Shown here: in pieces, positions 9,288-17,173 of the stretch | Layout of the letters: every line of letters starts with the position of its first letter | Position numbering within the stretch: the first letter of the stretch is position 1 | NCBI GenBank assembly: GCA_020442385.1 | Contig: JAGRKE010000002.1 | Span: 248,001 to 312,000 of the forward strand | Length of the DNA: 64,000 nucleotides | Source: Alphaproteobacteria bacterium | GTDB lineage: Bacteria; Pseudomonadota; Alphaproteobacteria; Micavibrionales; Micavibrionaceae | Direction of reading: 5' to 3' | Made by a program: the position numbers and the translations under genes | Notes under the pieces: model-generated | The model's input: the letters and a program-made list of their open reading frames with translations, nothing else | Told to the model about the DNA's origin: nothing | Database searches by the model: none

Positions 9288-10450
9288 AATGAATACCCTT
9301 CATCTGCTTGCTTGCCGCCGCCTGCTTTCGACGAAGCGCTCGCACTGGCCGGAGCCTCACCAATCTTACCGCCGCCCAGCGCCGCCGCCGCATAATCTTC
9401 ATCACCGTCTCCATCCGCATCCGCTGCTTTCAACAGAGCTTTGCGCGCCTCATCCTTGGTAATCAGGCCGCCGTCCAGAAGATCCTCAATTGCGTCTTGC
9501 ATTGTCACCATGCCATAGCGCGACCCCGTCTGGATCAAGGAATAGAGCTGCGGTATTTGATTTTCACGGATCAAATTGCGCACTGCATTTGTACCAACCA
9601 AAACTTCAAAGGCCGCAATACGGCCATTACCATCCGCTTTTTTAAGTAGTGTTTGCGAGACAACCCCCTCCAGACAGCTGGCCAGCATTGAGCGCACCAT
9701 CTCCTTATCCCCGGCCGGAAACACATCGATAATACGGTCAACCGTTTTGGCCGCGGTGTTAGAGTGCAATGTTCCAAACACAAGGTGGCCTGTTTCCGCC
9801 GCCGTCAACGCCAGAGAAATCGTTTCATAATCGCGCATCTCCCCGACGAAGATCACATCCGGGTCTTCGCGTAGCGCACTTTTCAAGGCGCGGGCGAAGG
9901 TTTTGGTATCTTCGCCCACCTCGCGGTGGTTGATCAGGCTTTTTTGTGATTCATGGAAAAATTCAACCGGGTCTTCAATCGTCAGAATATGTTTAGCCTG
10001 TGTATGGTTTATATGGCTCACAAGCGCCGCCAACGTGGTGGATTTACCCGAACCTGTTGGGCCTGTTACCAAAACAATCCCCTTTTTCAAATCCGCAAAA
10101 CGGCGGATTACCGGGGGCAGGCCCAGCTCGTCCATTGTTGGAATTTTAAAAGGAATGGTTCTGAACACAACCGAAGTCCCTAAACGGGTCATAAACGCAT
10201 TCACGCGAAAACGCGCCTTATCGCCAAGCGCGATCGCAAAATCAAGCTCAAGGTCTTTTTCAAAAACGGCCCTTTGGTCCTCGGTCATCACCGAATAGAG
10301 CATGGTGCGGATATCATCACTGGATAGCGCATCAGACTTCACGCGTTTAAGCGTTCCATGAACACGAATAATCGGAGGGCTACCGGCACTTAAATGAAGG
10401 TCAGACGCCTCGTTTTGCATGGTAAAGGCTAAAAGCTGCGTTAAATCCAA
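9284..10450 (-). CDS. pilT: Type IV pilus retraction ATPase PilT
   Basis: Hexameric retraction motor. The 388-residue protein begins MDLTQLLAFTMQNEASDLHL, the usual PilT N-terminus, and has Walker A GPTGSGKST (130-138), Asp box TIEDPVEFFHES, ALREDPDVIFVGEMRD (AIRNLIRE-type motif follows as AVRNLIRENQIPQ), and the His box ETGHLVFGTLHSNTA. The C-terminal tail (about 340-388) is unusual: an acidic DADGDGDEDY stretch followed by an Ala/Ser/Gly-rich end, absent from standard PilT of about 345 residues. It shares 4 bases with pilU downstream and follows pilD by about 60 bases. Confidence 0.93.
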   Translation of the reverse strand: MDLTQLLAFTMQNEASDLHLSAGSPPIIRVHGTLKRVKSDALSSDDIRTMLYSVMTEDQRAVFEKDLELDFAIALGDKARFRVNAFMTRLGTSVVFRTIPFKIPTMDELGLPPVIRRFADLKKGIVLVTGPTGSGKSTTLAALVSHINHTQAKHILTIEDPVEFFHESQKSLINHREVGEDTKTFARALKSALREDPDVIFVGEMRDYETISLALTAAETGHLVFGTLHSNTAAKTVDRIIDVFPAGDKEMVRSMLASCLEGVVSQTLLKKADGNGRIAAFEVLVGTNAVRNLIRENQIPQLYSLIQTGSRYGMVTMQDAIEDLLDGGLITKDEARKALLKAADADGDGDEDYAAAALGGGKIGEAPASASASSKAGGGKQADEGYSF

Positions 10451-10511
10451 TATGACCTCCTGAAAGATATTTACAAATAAAGTTTTGAATCCCCTATCAT
10501 TTTAGCGCGAT

Positions 10512-11291
10512 TCAAAGAAAAAGAGAACTCTCTAGCAGTAAAAGCCCGTAAAAAGAGGCAATCAAGGACGGCCCGAAGGGAAAAACTCGCTCATTAGTCG
10601 TCGCGCGCCAGACAAGCGCAAAAACGACTCCCAGCACCCCGGCAAGAATGCAAAATTCCGGCAGACGCATCAGGCCGAGCCATAATCCCGCAACGGCAAA
10701 AAACTTTACATCACCAAAACCAAGCGCGTCTTTTTTCAAGATCACGGTAAAAATCTTGCCCAGCATGAAGGCAAACCCGCCGTACAAAAACGCCGCCAGC
10801 ACATGGTTAGCTCCGACAAAAACGGGATCAATAATTTGAAACACAAAGCCTTCGACGATGAGACGCACAAGTCCTAAAACACCCAAAATCAGAACCAGCC
10901 TGTTGGGCAAAATCATCTGACGAATATCAACCACGGTGAGCGCCGCCAAAAACGGCAATGCCAAAATAAGAAACACACTCTCGATCGATAAGCCATGCAC
11001 CAAATAGACCGCCAGCGCAGCCAGCGCGCAGCCAAGCTCAAGCGCAAGATAGGCCGGCGACATCTTCGCGCCGCATTGACGGCAATGCCCCTTGTGACGC
11101 AGCCATGAAAAAATGGGGATTAAATCTTGTGCTTGCAATGCGTTTTGACAAGACGAACACGCCGAGCGTTCCTGCCCGCCGCCAAGGGACCACCACTTCA
11201 TACCGCGTTCTTCACGATGTGCAATTGCGCTCGCAAAGCTGCCGCAAATCAGGCCCAGAAAAATAAAAATGAAAAGCTCAAGAATAACCAT
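10512..11291 (-). CDS. pilD: Prepilin leader peptidase / N-methyltransferase
   Basis: Inner-membrane aspartyl protease that cleaves prepilin leaders (G|F) and N-methylates the new N-terminus. At 259 residues with about eight membrane segments, it has both cysteine pairs of the cytoplasmic loop (C45-x2-C48 and C70-x2-C73) and both catalytic aspartates: Asp122 in VVDIRQMILPN and Asp194 in GFGDVK. Its start shares one base with the stop of the TPR gene. Its own cluster supplies a substrate, the prepilin at 3824-4546. Confidence 0.95.
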   Translation of the reverse strand: MVILELFIFIFLGLICGSFASAIAHREERGMKWWSLGGGQERSACSSCQNALQAQDLIPIFSWLRHKGHCRQCGAKMSPAYLALELGCALAALAVYLVHGLSIESVFLILALPFLAALTVVDIRQMILPNRLVLILGVLGLVRLIVEGFVFQIIDPVFVGANHVLAAFLYGGFAFMLGKIFTVILKKDALGFGDVKFFAVAGLWLGLMRLPEFCILAGVLGVVFALVWRATTNERVFPFGPSLIASFYGLLLLESSLFL

Positions 11292-12145
11292 CAGCGTAAA
11301 AGCGCAAGGCGTTCAAACACAGCCTCACGCGGAATGGTGCGTCCACCGCCGTACACCGTATCAACCTCCAGCGCACGCTCGTAATATTTAATCGCCTCAT
11401 CGCGGCTTCCGGCGCGGTCGGCAATCACAGCCATGTTAAACAAGTGAAGCGCGTTTTGCGGCTCAATACTGGCCGCCACCCCCAGATAGCGCACCGCCTC
11501 GTCATAGCGCCCTAAACCCGCCTCGGCCACAGCCATCTGCGCGATGATAGAGACATTATCGGGATTTTTTTCCTTCAAATCAGACAGCTTTTGCAACGCC
11601 ACAGCCGGGTAACGATCTCCCATAAGACCAAGCATATTCACCTGCGCCTCCAGATTGTCCGGGCGCAGGTCTAACAGAGCATCATAGGTTTGGATTGCTT
11701 CTTCATTCCGCCCAAGCTTTTGCAGCGCCGCCGCGCGGCCCAGCAAGATATTCGGGTCGCGTTTGTTGTTCGTATAAAGCTCATCATACAAAGTCAGCGC
11801 AGAATCGTAACGACCGAGTGTCATCGCCCGCTCAGCAGAAACCATTTTTGCCTGATGACTGCCCGCACTGTGGTTCTTACGTACAACAACATATTTAGAG
11901 GCCGGCTCAACGCTCGGGTTTAATTTTCGTGGACCAGAAGCCGCACCTAGCTGGGAATCAGGAACCAAAGATTGTGCATCGTAAAACAAATCCGGCTCAG
12001 CCACAGGAGCTTCTAACTCAGCCGCAGGGGGCGGCGTAACATCCGAATTCGTATCTTGCGCATACCCTGTGGCAGAAAATGCCAAAGAGCCGGAACAAAC
12101 AAGCGCGCCCAGCAGAAGTTTTCGTGATGTAAGGTCTTTAAACAT
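11291..12145 (-). CDS. Secreted TPR protein of the pilus cluster (MshN/PilF-like)
   Basis: Periplasmic tetratricopeptide-repeat protein. The ATG at 12145 is chosen: AAAGG lies about 9 bases upstream, and the product then starts with a signal peptide MFKDLTSRKLLLGALVCSGS... ending near AxA (GYA-QD). A longer reading from 12286 would overlap the ABC ATPase gene and lacks a signal. After a Pro/Ala/Glu-rich linker (about 30-90), four or so TPR units follow (about 100-270), with typical ALTLYDELYTNNKRDPNILL and ALQKLGRNEEAIQTYDALL. TPR proteins in MSHA (MshN) and T4P (PilF) systems assist secretin or machine assembly; which role applies here is inference. Confidence 0.85.
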   Translation of the reverse strand: MFKDLTSRKLLLGALVCSGSLAFSATGYAQDTNSDVTPPPAAELEAPVAEPDLFYDAQSLVPDSQLGAASGPRKLNPSVEPASKYVVVRKNHSAGSHQAKMVSAERAMTLGRYDSALTLYDELYTNNKRDPNILLGRAAALQKLGRNEEAIQTYDALLDLRPDNLEAQVNMLGLMGDRYPAVALQKLSDLKEKNPDNVSIIAQMAVAEAGLGRYDEAVRYLGVAASIEPQNALHLFNMAVIADRAGSRDEAIKYYERALEVDTVYGGGRTIPREAVFERLALLR

Positions 12146-12254
12146 ATATGTGGCCTTTATGATGCGGCTTTCATTGTGAGATATTTTCTCAAGGCAGGTC
12201 AATAAAGGGCAGTTGTTGCCCACAGTTAAATCTAGCATATATTTCCAGCCCGTT
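12146..12254 (-). other. Gap upstream of the TPR gene
   Basis: 109 bases between the ABC ATPase stop and the TPR start. It carries the AAAGG ribosome-binding site of the TPR gene. I see no convincing promoter or terminator, so read-through from the upstream half of the cluster is possible. Confidence 0.4.
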
Positions 12255-12977
12255 CTAGGCCGCCTCAATAAATCGCAAAAATGCATTCTCGAGGCTCTCG
12301 CCCTTGGATTTACTGCGCAGCTGCGCTGGCTTACCTGTGAATTTCAAAACACCATCATGCATCAAGGTTACGCGGTCGCACATCTCATCCATATCGGCGA
12401 GAATATGCGAGCTGAAAAACACGCTTTGCCCCTGCTCCTTACAGCTACGCAGCATCGCCTTCACAAGGCTGCGTGCTTTCGGGTCGAGCCCGCTCATCGG
12501 CTCATCAAGGATCAGCAGCGGGCAGCGCGTAAGTACGGTCGCCAGCAATCCCAGCTTTTGCCGCATGCCCTTGGAATAGGTTTGTACGCGTTTCTTGAGG
12601 GCTTGCGGATCAAGCGCAAGGCTTTGCGCATGGGTGTAAATGTCATCCTGACTCAGTGCCTCGCCGTATAAAGACAGAGAAAATTCTATAAACTCCTCGC
12701 CGGATAAAAACCAGGGTGGCTCAAACCGTTCGGGCAAATAAGCGAATTTCTTGCGCGCCGTTTTTTGCTGCGCATCCGTGCCAAAGACCTGGATGCCCCC
12801 TGCCTCTTGATGACGCAACCCCAGAATGGCCTTGATGAGTGTTGTTTTCCCCGCGCCGTTCAGCCCGATCAGGCCTAGAATTTCGCCCGGCTCGACCGTG
12901 AGGTTAATGTCGTGAATAACCGCCGGACCGCCATAGCCGACCACAACATTCTCAACCGAAAGCGCCGGTATGCTCAT
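12255..12977 (-). CDS. ABC transporter ATP-binding protein in the pilus cluster
   Basis: ABC ATPase of 240 residues in the ABC-2/drug-exporter group. Walker A GLNGAGKTT (38-46), a Q-loop region near residue 82, a signature YSKGMRQK (134-141), Walker B LLILDEPMSGLDP (154-166), and the H-loop in FFSSHIL are all present, so it should be active. No permease is beside it; the only candidate partner in the window is the ABC-2 permease at 5406-6167 in the same gene cluster. The pair resembles Myxococcus PilH/PilI. It follows the GspB/MshK-like gene by 22 bases. Confidence 0.9.
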   Translation of the reverse strand: MSIPALSVENVVVGYGGPAVIHDINLTVEPGEILGLIGLNGAGKTTLIKAILGLRHQEAGGIQVFGTDAQQKTARKKFAYLPERFEPPWFLSGEEFIEFSLSLYGEALSQDDIYTHAQSLALDPQALKKRVQTYSKGMRQKLGLLATVLTRCPLLILDEPMSGLDPKARSLVKAMLRSCKEQGQSVFFSSHILADMDEMCDRVTLMHDGVLKFTGKPAQLRSKSKGESLENAFLRFIEAA

Positions 12978-12999
12978 AACTCTGAAAACTCCTTAAACT

Positions 13000-13635
13000 C
13001 TATCCGGGCAGGAAAATCCGCGTATCAATGTTAAAGCGCTGATGCGCGCGCAGGCGCAGCGGTACAATCTGGTTTGTCCAGTCATCGTACCATTTCATCT
13101 CAATATAATCCGAGAAGACCTTGATATCGACAATCTCTTCCGGCAGAGCGCTTGGCGTTACACGCTTACCATTAAGCCAGATTGTCCATGTTCCAGGTGC
13201 TTTATAAACAATACCACCCAGCGTAATGTCGCGCTCTTCAGGCGGCGGTTTTACGCGCGTGCGGTCTGAGGCCTTGGCCATCTCCCGCATCAACTCATCA
13301 TCGGTTGTCGGGCGCGCCAGTCCGCGTGAATTTTTAGCATCCTGAATCGCCGCATATTCCCACGGCATAAAGACAATGGAACGCATCATATCGGGTATGA
13401 GCCTGTCCAACCCATCTTCCTCTACTTGTACGGACGGTGTAGCGGCTTGCTCTACACTCTGCACCGTCTCTTGCGACGCATCGAAGAAAATTTCGCCCTC
13501 TTCGGGCTGCGCCTGCGGCACTTCGTCAACGCCCAAATCAGGCGCGGGCAAAAGCTCTTCTTGAGCAGACGCGGAAGCCACGCCGATCGCAAGCGCCAAT
13601 CCTAAAACTATATAAAAACGGAAGAGTCTCGTCAT
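13000..13635 (-). CDS. Periplasmic GspB/MshK-like pilus assembly protein
   Basis: A 211-residue exported protein: signal peptide MTRLFRFYIVLGLALAIGVASASA-Q, an acidic Pro/Glu-rich linker (about 25-75), and a C-terminal beta domain (about 138-211) with ITLGGIVYKAPGTWTIWLNG and VDIKVFSDYIEMKWYD. This end looks like the GspB/MshK C-terminal domain, a small beta fold that links inner-membrane components to the secretin. PilP would be the functional equivalent in type IVa pili. The identification is from fold-like pattern and position after the PilO-like gene rather than strong identity. Its start overlaps that gene's stop by 1 base. Confidence 0.7.
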   Translation of the reverse strand: MTRLFRFYIVLGLALAIGVASASAQEELLPAPDLGVDEVPQAQPEEGEIFFDASQETVQSVEQAATPSVQVEEDGLDRLIPDMMRSIVFMPWEYAAIQDAKNSRGLARPTTDDELMREMAKASDRTRVKPPPEERDITLGGIVYKAPGTWTIWLNGKRVTPSALPEEIVDIKVFSDYIEMKWYDDWTNQIVPLRLRAHQRFNIDTRIFLPG

Positions 13636-14276
13636 TATAGCGATCCTCCCGCATTATTTGTATCGTTAGGCACCATGGTCTTCCATGTCAGACGAATATC
13701 AGCCTGCACCAGCGCAGGATTTTCACCACTAGCAATTGCGCGCAAAACGGTCGCGCTCACATCACTCTTGCGTATGAGATTGAGGTCTTTCAGGCTTATC
13801 TCACCTGGAAATTTGGCCTCCAGCAACGCCAGATATTTATAAACATTGATATCGTCCAGCGCCTCTACCCGCACGGTAATCTCGCTCGATAAAACGCGGT
13901 AATCGGCCTTGGCCGCATCTTCATTATCAACAAACTCGCCCGCCTTAATGCTGGCCACGGCAGAAATCACACCCGCCTCACGCTGTACGGCCTCTAGTAC
14001 TTTTTCGGCATCGCGCCGGTTTTGCACACCGAAAAAACCATCATCTTTCAAAGCTTCAAAACGGGCTTGCTGCGTCTCCAACTGCTCAAAGGTCAGCTGC
14101 AGATCATCAATATCATTTTGCATCGCTGAAATTTTTGCGCGCAGTGTTCTTTGCTCGCGCTCTTTCTGAGCCTTTTGCGGTGATAGATACAGATACACCC
14201 CGGCCAGCAGCGCGATATTCAGCCCCCCCAGCACGAACAGCATCAACACCCGTTTCTGTCCCAAAACCTTAATCAT
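13635..14276 (-). CDS. PilO/GspM/MshJ-like inner-membrane assembly protein
   Basis: A 213-residue bitopic protein: short cytoplasmic start, one membrane helix (about 11-31, MLFVLGGLNIALLAGVYLYL), a coiled coil (about 35-75) and a periplasmic alpha/beta domain with INVYKYLALLEAKFPGEISL. This layout is that of PilO/GspM/MshJ, which pairs with PilN to form the inner-membrane alignment complex. It overlaps the PilM-PilN fusion gene upstream by 8 bases and the next gene by 1, so these are a tightly coupled set. Confidence 0.8.
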   Translation of the reverse strand: MIKVLGQKRVLMLFVLGGLNIALLAGVYLYLSPQKAQKEREQRTLRAKISAMQNDIDDLQLTFEQLETQQARFEALKDDGFFGVQNRRDAEKVLEAVQREAGVISAVASIKAGEFVDNEDAAKADYRVLSSEITVRVEALDDINVYKYLALLEAKFPGEISLKDLNLIRKSDVSATVLRAIASGENPALVQADIRLTWKTMVPNDTNNAGGSL

Positions 14277-15876
14277 CTTTGGTCACCATGCCCGTAATTG
14301 TGATTTCTGCGGTGAAATCCTGCGCGGTATTTTGTTTATCCAGATCGCCGCTTTCAACAACGATCTGCTCGACATACTCGTAATCTTTCAGCAGCTTGGT
14401 CACTCGCACATCATAGTCGGGCATAACCGCCTGCAGGCGCTGCCCCAACGCGCGCACTTCATCATTGCCCTTATCAATATCGGTGGTCGCCGGATACGTC
14501 ATTTGTATCATCGTATCGAACAATTTTTCCGGCGCGTCATTCCCTTGCGGCGCAAAAACATTGCCAACAACGGGAGGCGGTGCGCGTTTGATATTGACGC
14601 TATCCACCCGTAAATCCCCGCCCAGAGCGCGGCCGATATTTTCAAACAAACCCAGCGCATCAATATTATGCTTATCAAGATCGTCAACGACCGCGATCGC
14701 GCTCTTTAGAACTTTCACGTCAAAACCAAGCTCTTGCAGACGGCTCAGCTCTTTTTGATATTGAAGATCCAACTGCGCATAACGGCTGTTGCCATCAACG
14801 ATCGCCTCGCTCGCCGAGGCTACGGCTTGCGTCATGGTAAATGCCTGGTACCCCAGGAACGCCGCGCCCAGAAGCAGCACCATCGCCCCCACCATCGCCA
14901 TCTGGCGCGGCTTAGAAATAGCCTCAAGACGCGGGGCATTCATCGGCAGGATAAACTTACCCTTACGCCCAGCCCATGACACATGCAAACTGTCCGCATA
15001 GCGCTCATCCGCACCCTTGGCGAAAGGCAGGCCGAGCATGCGCGCCGCTTCGCGGGCATTCATTGAGACAAAATTATATTGAGTATCAATCAGGGCATTC
15101 AAAGACTGGCAAGCCCCCTCGTCACCAACCACGATAATATCGAGCCCTTCAGATTCATGATAGCCAAAGCGCGAGAGATAACTCATCGTCGCCTTTAATT
15201 CTTTTTGCACCTGCGAGGCCCAAACTTGCGGATCGGAATCTACAACCGGCGTCATACGGGTTAGAGCCAACTCACCATTCTTAGTCACAATCTGGCGCAG
15301 GCCGCCGCTTTTGTGCTGCCCCATAAAGATCACCCATTTGGACTGACCTTTTTTACTCTTGCTGAGCTTGGCGCTGAGCGCCTTAACCATGTTAGAGGAC
15401 TCAACCGGCAGCAAACAAAGCCCGGCAATAGAGACCATGGATTCGCGCATCACACCAATACTCTGTGTCAGCTGCTGCGAATTGGGAAGCGCGGCAAAAA
15501 TATAAATATCCGCGGCGCCTTTTTTCTCCGTCTTTGGCAATTTTTCCTTCAACGGATAGGCCGCGCGCACAGGGTAATTCGGGAAAGAGACATTCAGCTT
15601 GCGCTTGAGCATGCCGGGGCGGTCCATAACACTGACCCCCGCTTTGAGCACGCGCTCCTTACGGTAATGCTGCTCGACCATGTCATTCAAAAGCAAGACG
15701 GGCCTTGATTTGCAATCTTTAGCCAGAATGCGCGCAACATTTTGTTCGAAATTCTCAGCCTCCCACGGCACAACCTCAACCAGCTGCGCCCCGCCAGCGC
15801 CAGACGCATAAACATAGAGTGCGTCATCAGAGATGAGCAACACACTGCGCGCCGGTGATAAAAATGAAATCGCCAT
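14269..15876 (-). CDS. PilM-PilN (GspL/MshI-like) fusion protein
   Basis: A 535-residue protein joining two pilus parts. Residues 1 to about 315 look like the cytoplasmic actin-fold PilM/GspL-cyto region (weakly conserved; VLLISDDALYVYASG at the start, a GLDIIVVGDEG segment near 245). A single membrane helix follows (326-346, MAMVGAMVLLLGAAFLGYQAF), then a PilN-like coiled coil and a periplasmic ferredoxin-like domain. GspL of type II secretion has the same cytoplasm-membrane-periplasm order, and MshI is a close analogue. Nucleotide-binding residues of PilM cannot be confirmed by eye. Confidence 0.78.
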   Translation of the reverse strand: MAISFLSPARSVLLISDDALYVYASGAGGAQLVEVVPWEAENFEQNVARILAKDCKSRPVLLLNDMVEQHYRKERVLKAGVSVMDRPGMLKRKLNVSFPNYPVRAAYPLKEKLPKTEKKGAADIYIFAALPNSQQLTQSIGVMRESMVSIAGLCLLPVESSNMVKALSAKLSKSKKGQSKWVIFMGQHKSGGLRQIVTKNGELALTRMTPVVDSDPQVWASQVQKELKATMSYLSRFGYHESEGLDIIVVGDEGACQSLNALIDTQYNFVSMNAREAARMLGLPFAKGADERYADSLHVSWAGRKGKFILPMNAPRLEAISKPRQMAMVGAMVLLLGAAFLGYQAFTMTQAVASASEAIVDGNSRYAQLDLQYQKELSRLQELGFDVKVLKSAIAVVDDLDKHNIDALGLFENIGRALGGDLRVDSVNIKRAPPPVVGNVFAPQGNDAPEKLFDTMIQMTYPATTDIDKGNDEVRALGQRLQAVMPDYDVRVTKLLKDYEYVEQIVVESGDLDKQNTAQDFTAEITITGMVTKDD

Positions 15877-15883
15877 ATCCTAC

Positions 15884-17131
15884 CTAAAAATCAATCGTCT
15901 CCAGCATCGAATAGATCGGCCCGAATACGGCCACTGCTATCCATAGTATCATACCACCCAGCACTCCCGTAAGGGCGGGTTCGATCATTGTAATCAATCC
16001 TTGCACAGCTTCGTCAACATCGCGCGTATAAAATTCAGAAACCTGATCAAGAACGGGGGTTAAATTCCCTGACTCCTCACCGATTTTGACCATGCGCACA
16101 ACAAGGCTGGGAAATTCGCCGCACGCCCCGAACGCATCAGACAGTGTACTGCCGGAATTCACGTATTGCTCAACCGCGTTTAAAGCCTCTAGAAGTGCTT
16201 TGTTTGTGACCGTCTCACGCGCCGAGCGCAGAGCGCTGAGCACATCGATTCCGCTGGCAAATAACGCGCCGAACGTTTGCGCATAGCGGGCAATTGAAAT
16301 CTTGCGCACCAGCGGCCCGACAGTGGGCAACTGCAATATGGTGCTGTCCATTTTATAGGCGAAACCGTCCGAAACGCTGCGCAGGGTTTTAATCAGGATA
16401 AAAATAATAACCGGCATAAACAAAATCATCACACCGCCAGGCACGCCAATGCCTAAAATATGGAATAGTGGCTCAGCAAAGAATTCGGACGTTGCAATCA
16501 GCGAGGTTGTGAAGAAGTTTAGTTCTTGATCCAAATTATCAAGGAAACCCACAATCTGCGGCACGACATAGCCCATCATCACCACAATCACCAGCAAGAC
16601 AACCGCCGTCACCATGATCGGGTAGCGCGTCGCTTTCCTGATTTTGGACTGCATGTCATCGACCCATTTGTAATATTTGATCAGCTGGCGGTAGATCGCG
16701 GTCAGGTCACCTGTTTCTTCACCAGCACGGATCAAGGAGACCGTCAACTTCTGGAATACTTTCGAGTGCTTTTCCATCGCTTCAGACAAAGATAGACCAT
16801 CGGTCACATCGCGGTGAATCTCGGTCATAATATCGCGCAGCAAGCCGTTTTCGGTGGTATCACGAATATCGGCCAACGCATCAAGCAGCGGCACGCCCGC
16901 GCTTTGCATTTGCTCCATATGCAGAAAAAACTGAATCAGATCGCGCACTTTGACGCGCGCAAAAGAAAAATTCAAAGAGCTGGCTCTATTCTTTCCAATC
17001 ACAGAGCAATCGACGAGCTCCAGCCCGGCGGTTTGCAACTGCTTATACAAATCAACCTCGCTGGCAGCCGAAATCATCCCGCGAATCGGACGGCCATTTT
17101 CATTTACTGCCTTGTATTTGTAGCGTTCGAT
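15884..17131 (-). CDS. Inner-membrane platform protein, GspF/PilC/MshG family
   Basis: Polytopic platform protein on which pilins are assembled. Two GspF repeats are visible (about residues 50-180 and 260-390, sharing GEETGDL and GEESGNL) with three membrane segments. The first ATG (17077) lies inside the conserved domain: reading upstream gives ERYKYKAVNENGRPIRG directly before MISAASE, the usual GspF N-terminus. The in-frame stop is at 17162-17164 and no ATG, GTG or TTG occurs between, so I place the start at ATC (17129-17131), about 9 bases after AAAAAGG. ATA (17153-17155), ATT (17084-17086) or a sequencing indel are alternatives. It follows the ATPase gene closely. Confidence 0.85.
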   Translation of the reverse strand: MERYKYKAVNENGRPIRGMISAASEVDLYKQLQTAGLELVDCSVIGKNRASSLNFSFARVKVRDLIQFFLHMEQMQSAGVPLLDALADIRDTTENGLLRDIMTEIHRDVTDGLSLSEAMEKHSKVFQKLTVSLIRAGEETGDLTAIYRQLIKYYKWVDDMQSKIRKATRYPIMVTAVVLLVIVVMMGYVVPQIVGFLDNLDQELNFFTTSLIATSEFFAEPLFHILGIGVPGGVMILFMPVIIFILIKTLRSVSDGFAYKMDSTILQLPTVGPLVRKISIARYAQTFGALFASGIDVLSALRSARETVTNKALLEALNAVEQYVNSGSTLSDAFGACGEFPSLVVRMVKIGEESGNLTPVLDQVSEFYTRDVDEAVQGLITMIEPALTGVLGGMILWIAVAVFGPIYSMLETIDF

Positions 17132-17173
17132 TGCCTTCGGCCTTTTTCTATGTATGAATGCTCAGGACTGAGT

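Noticed and set aside
12146..12286. Longer start of the TPR protein at 12286
   Set aside because: It overlaps the ABC ATPase gene and would remove the signal peptide start; ATG 12145 has a ribosome-binding site.
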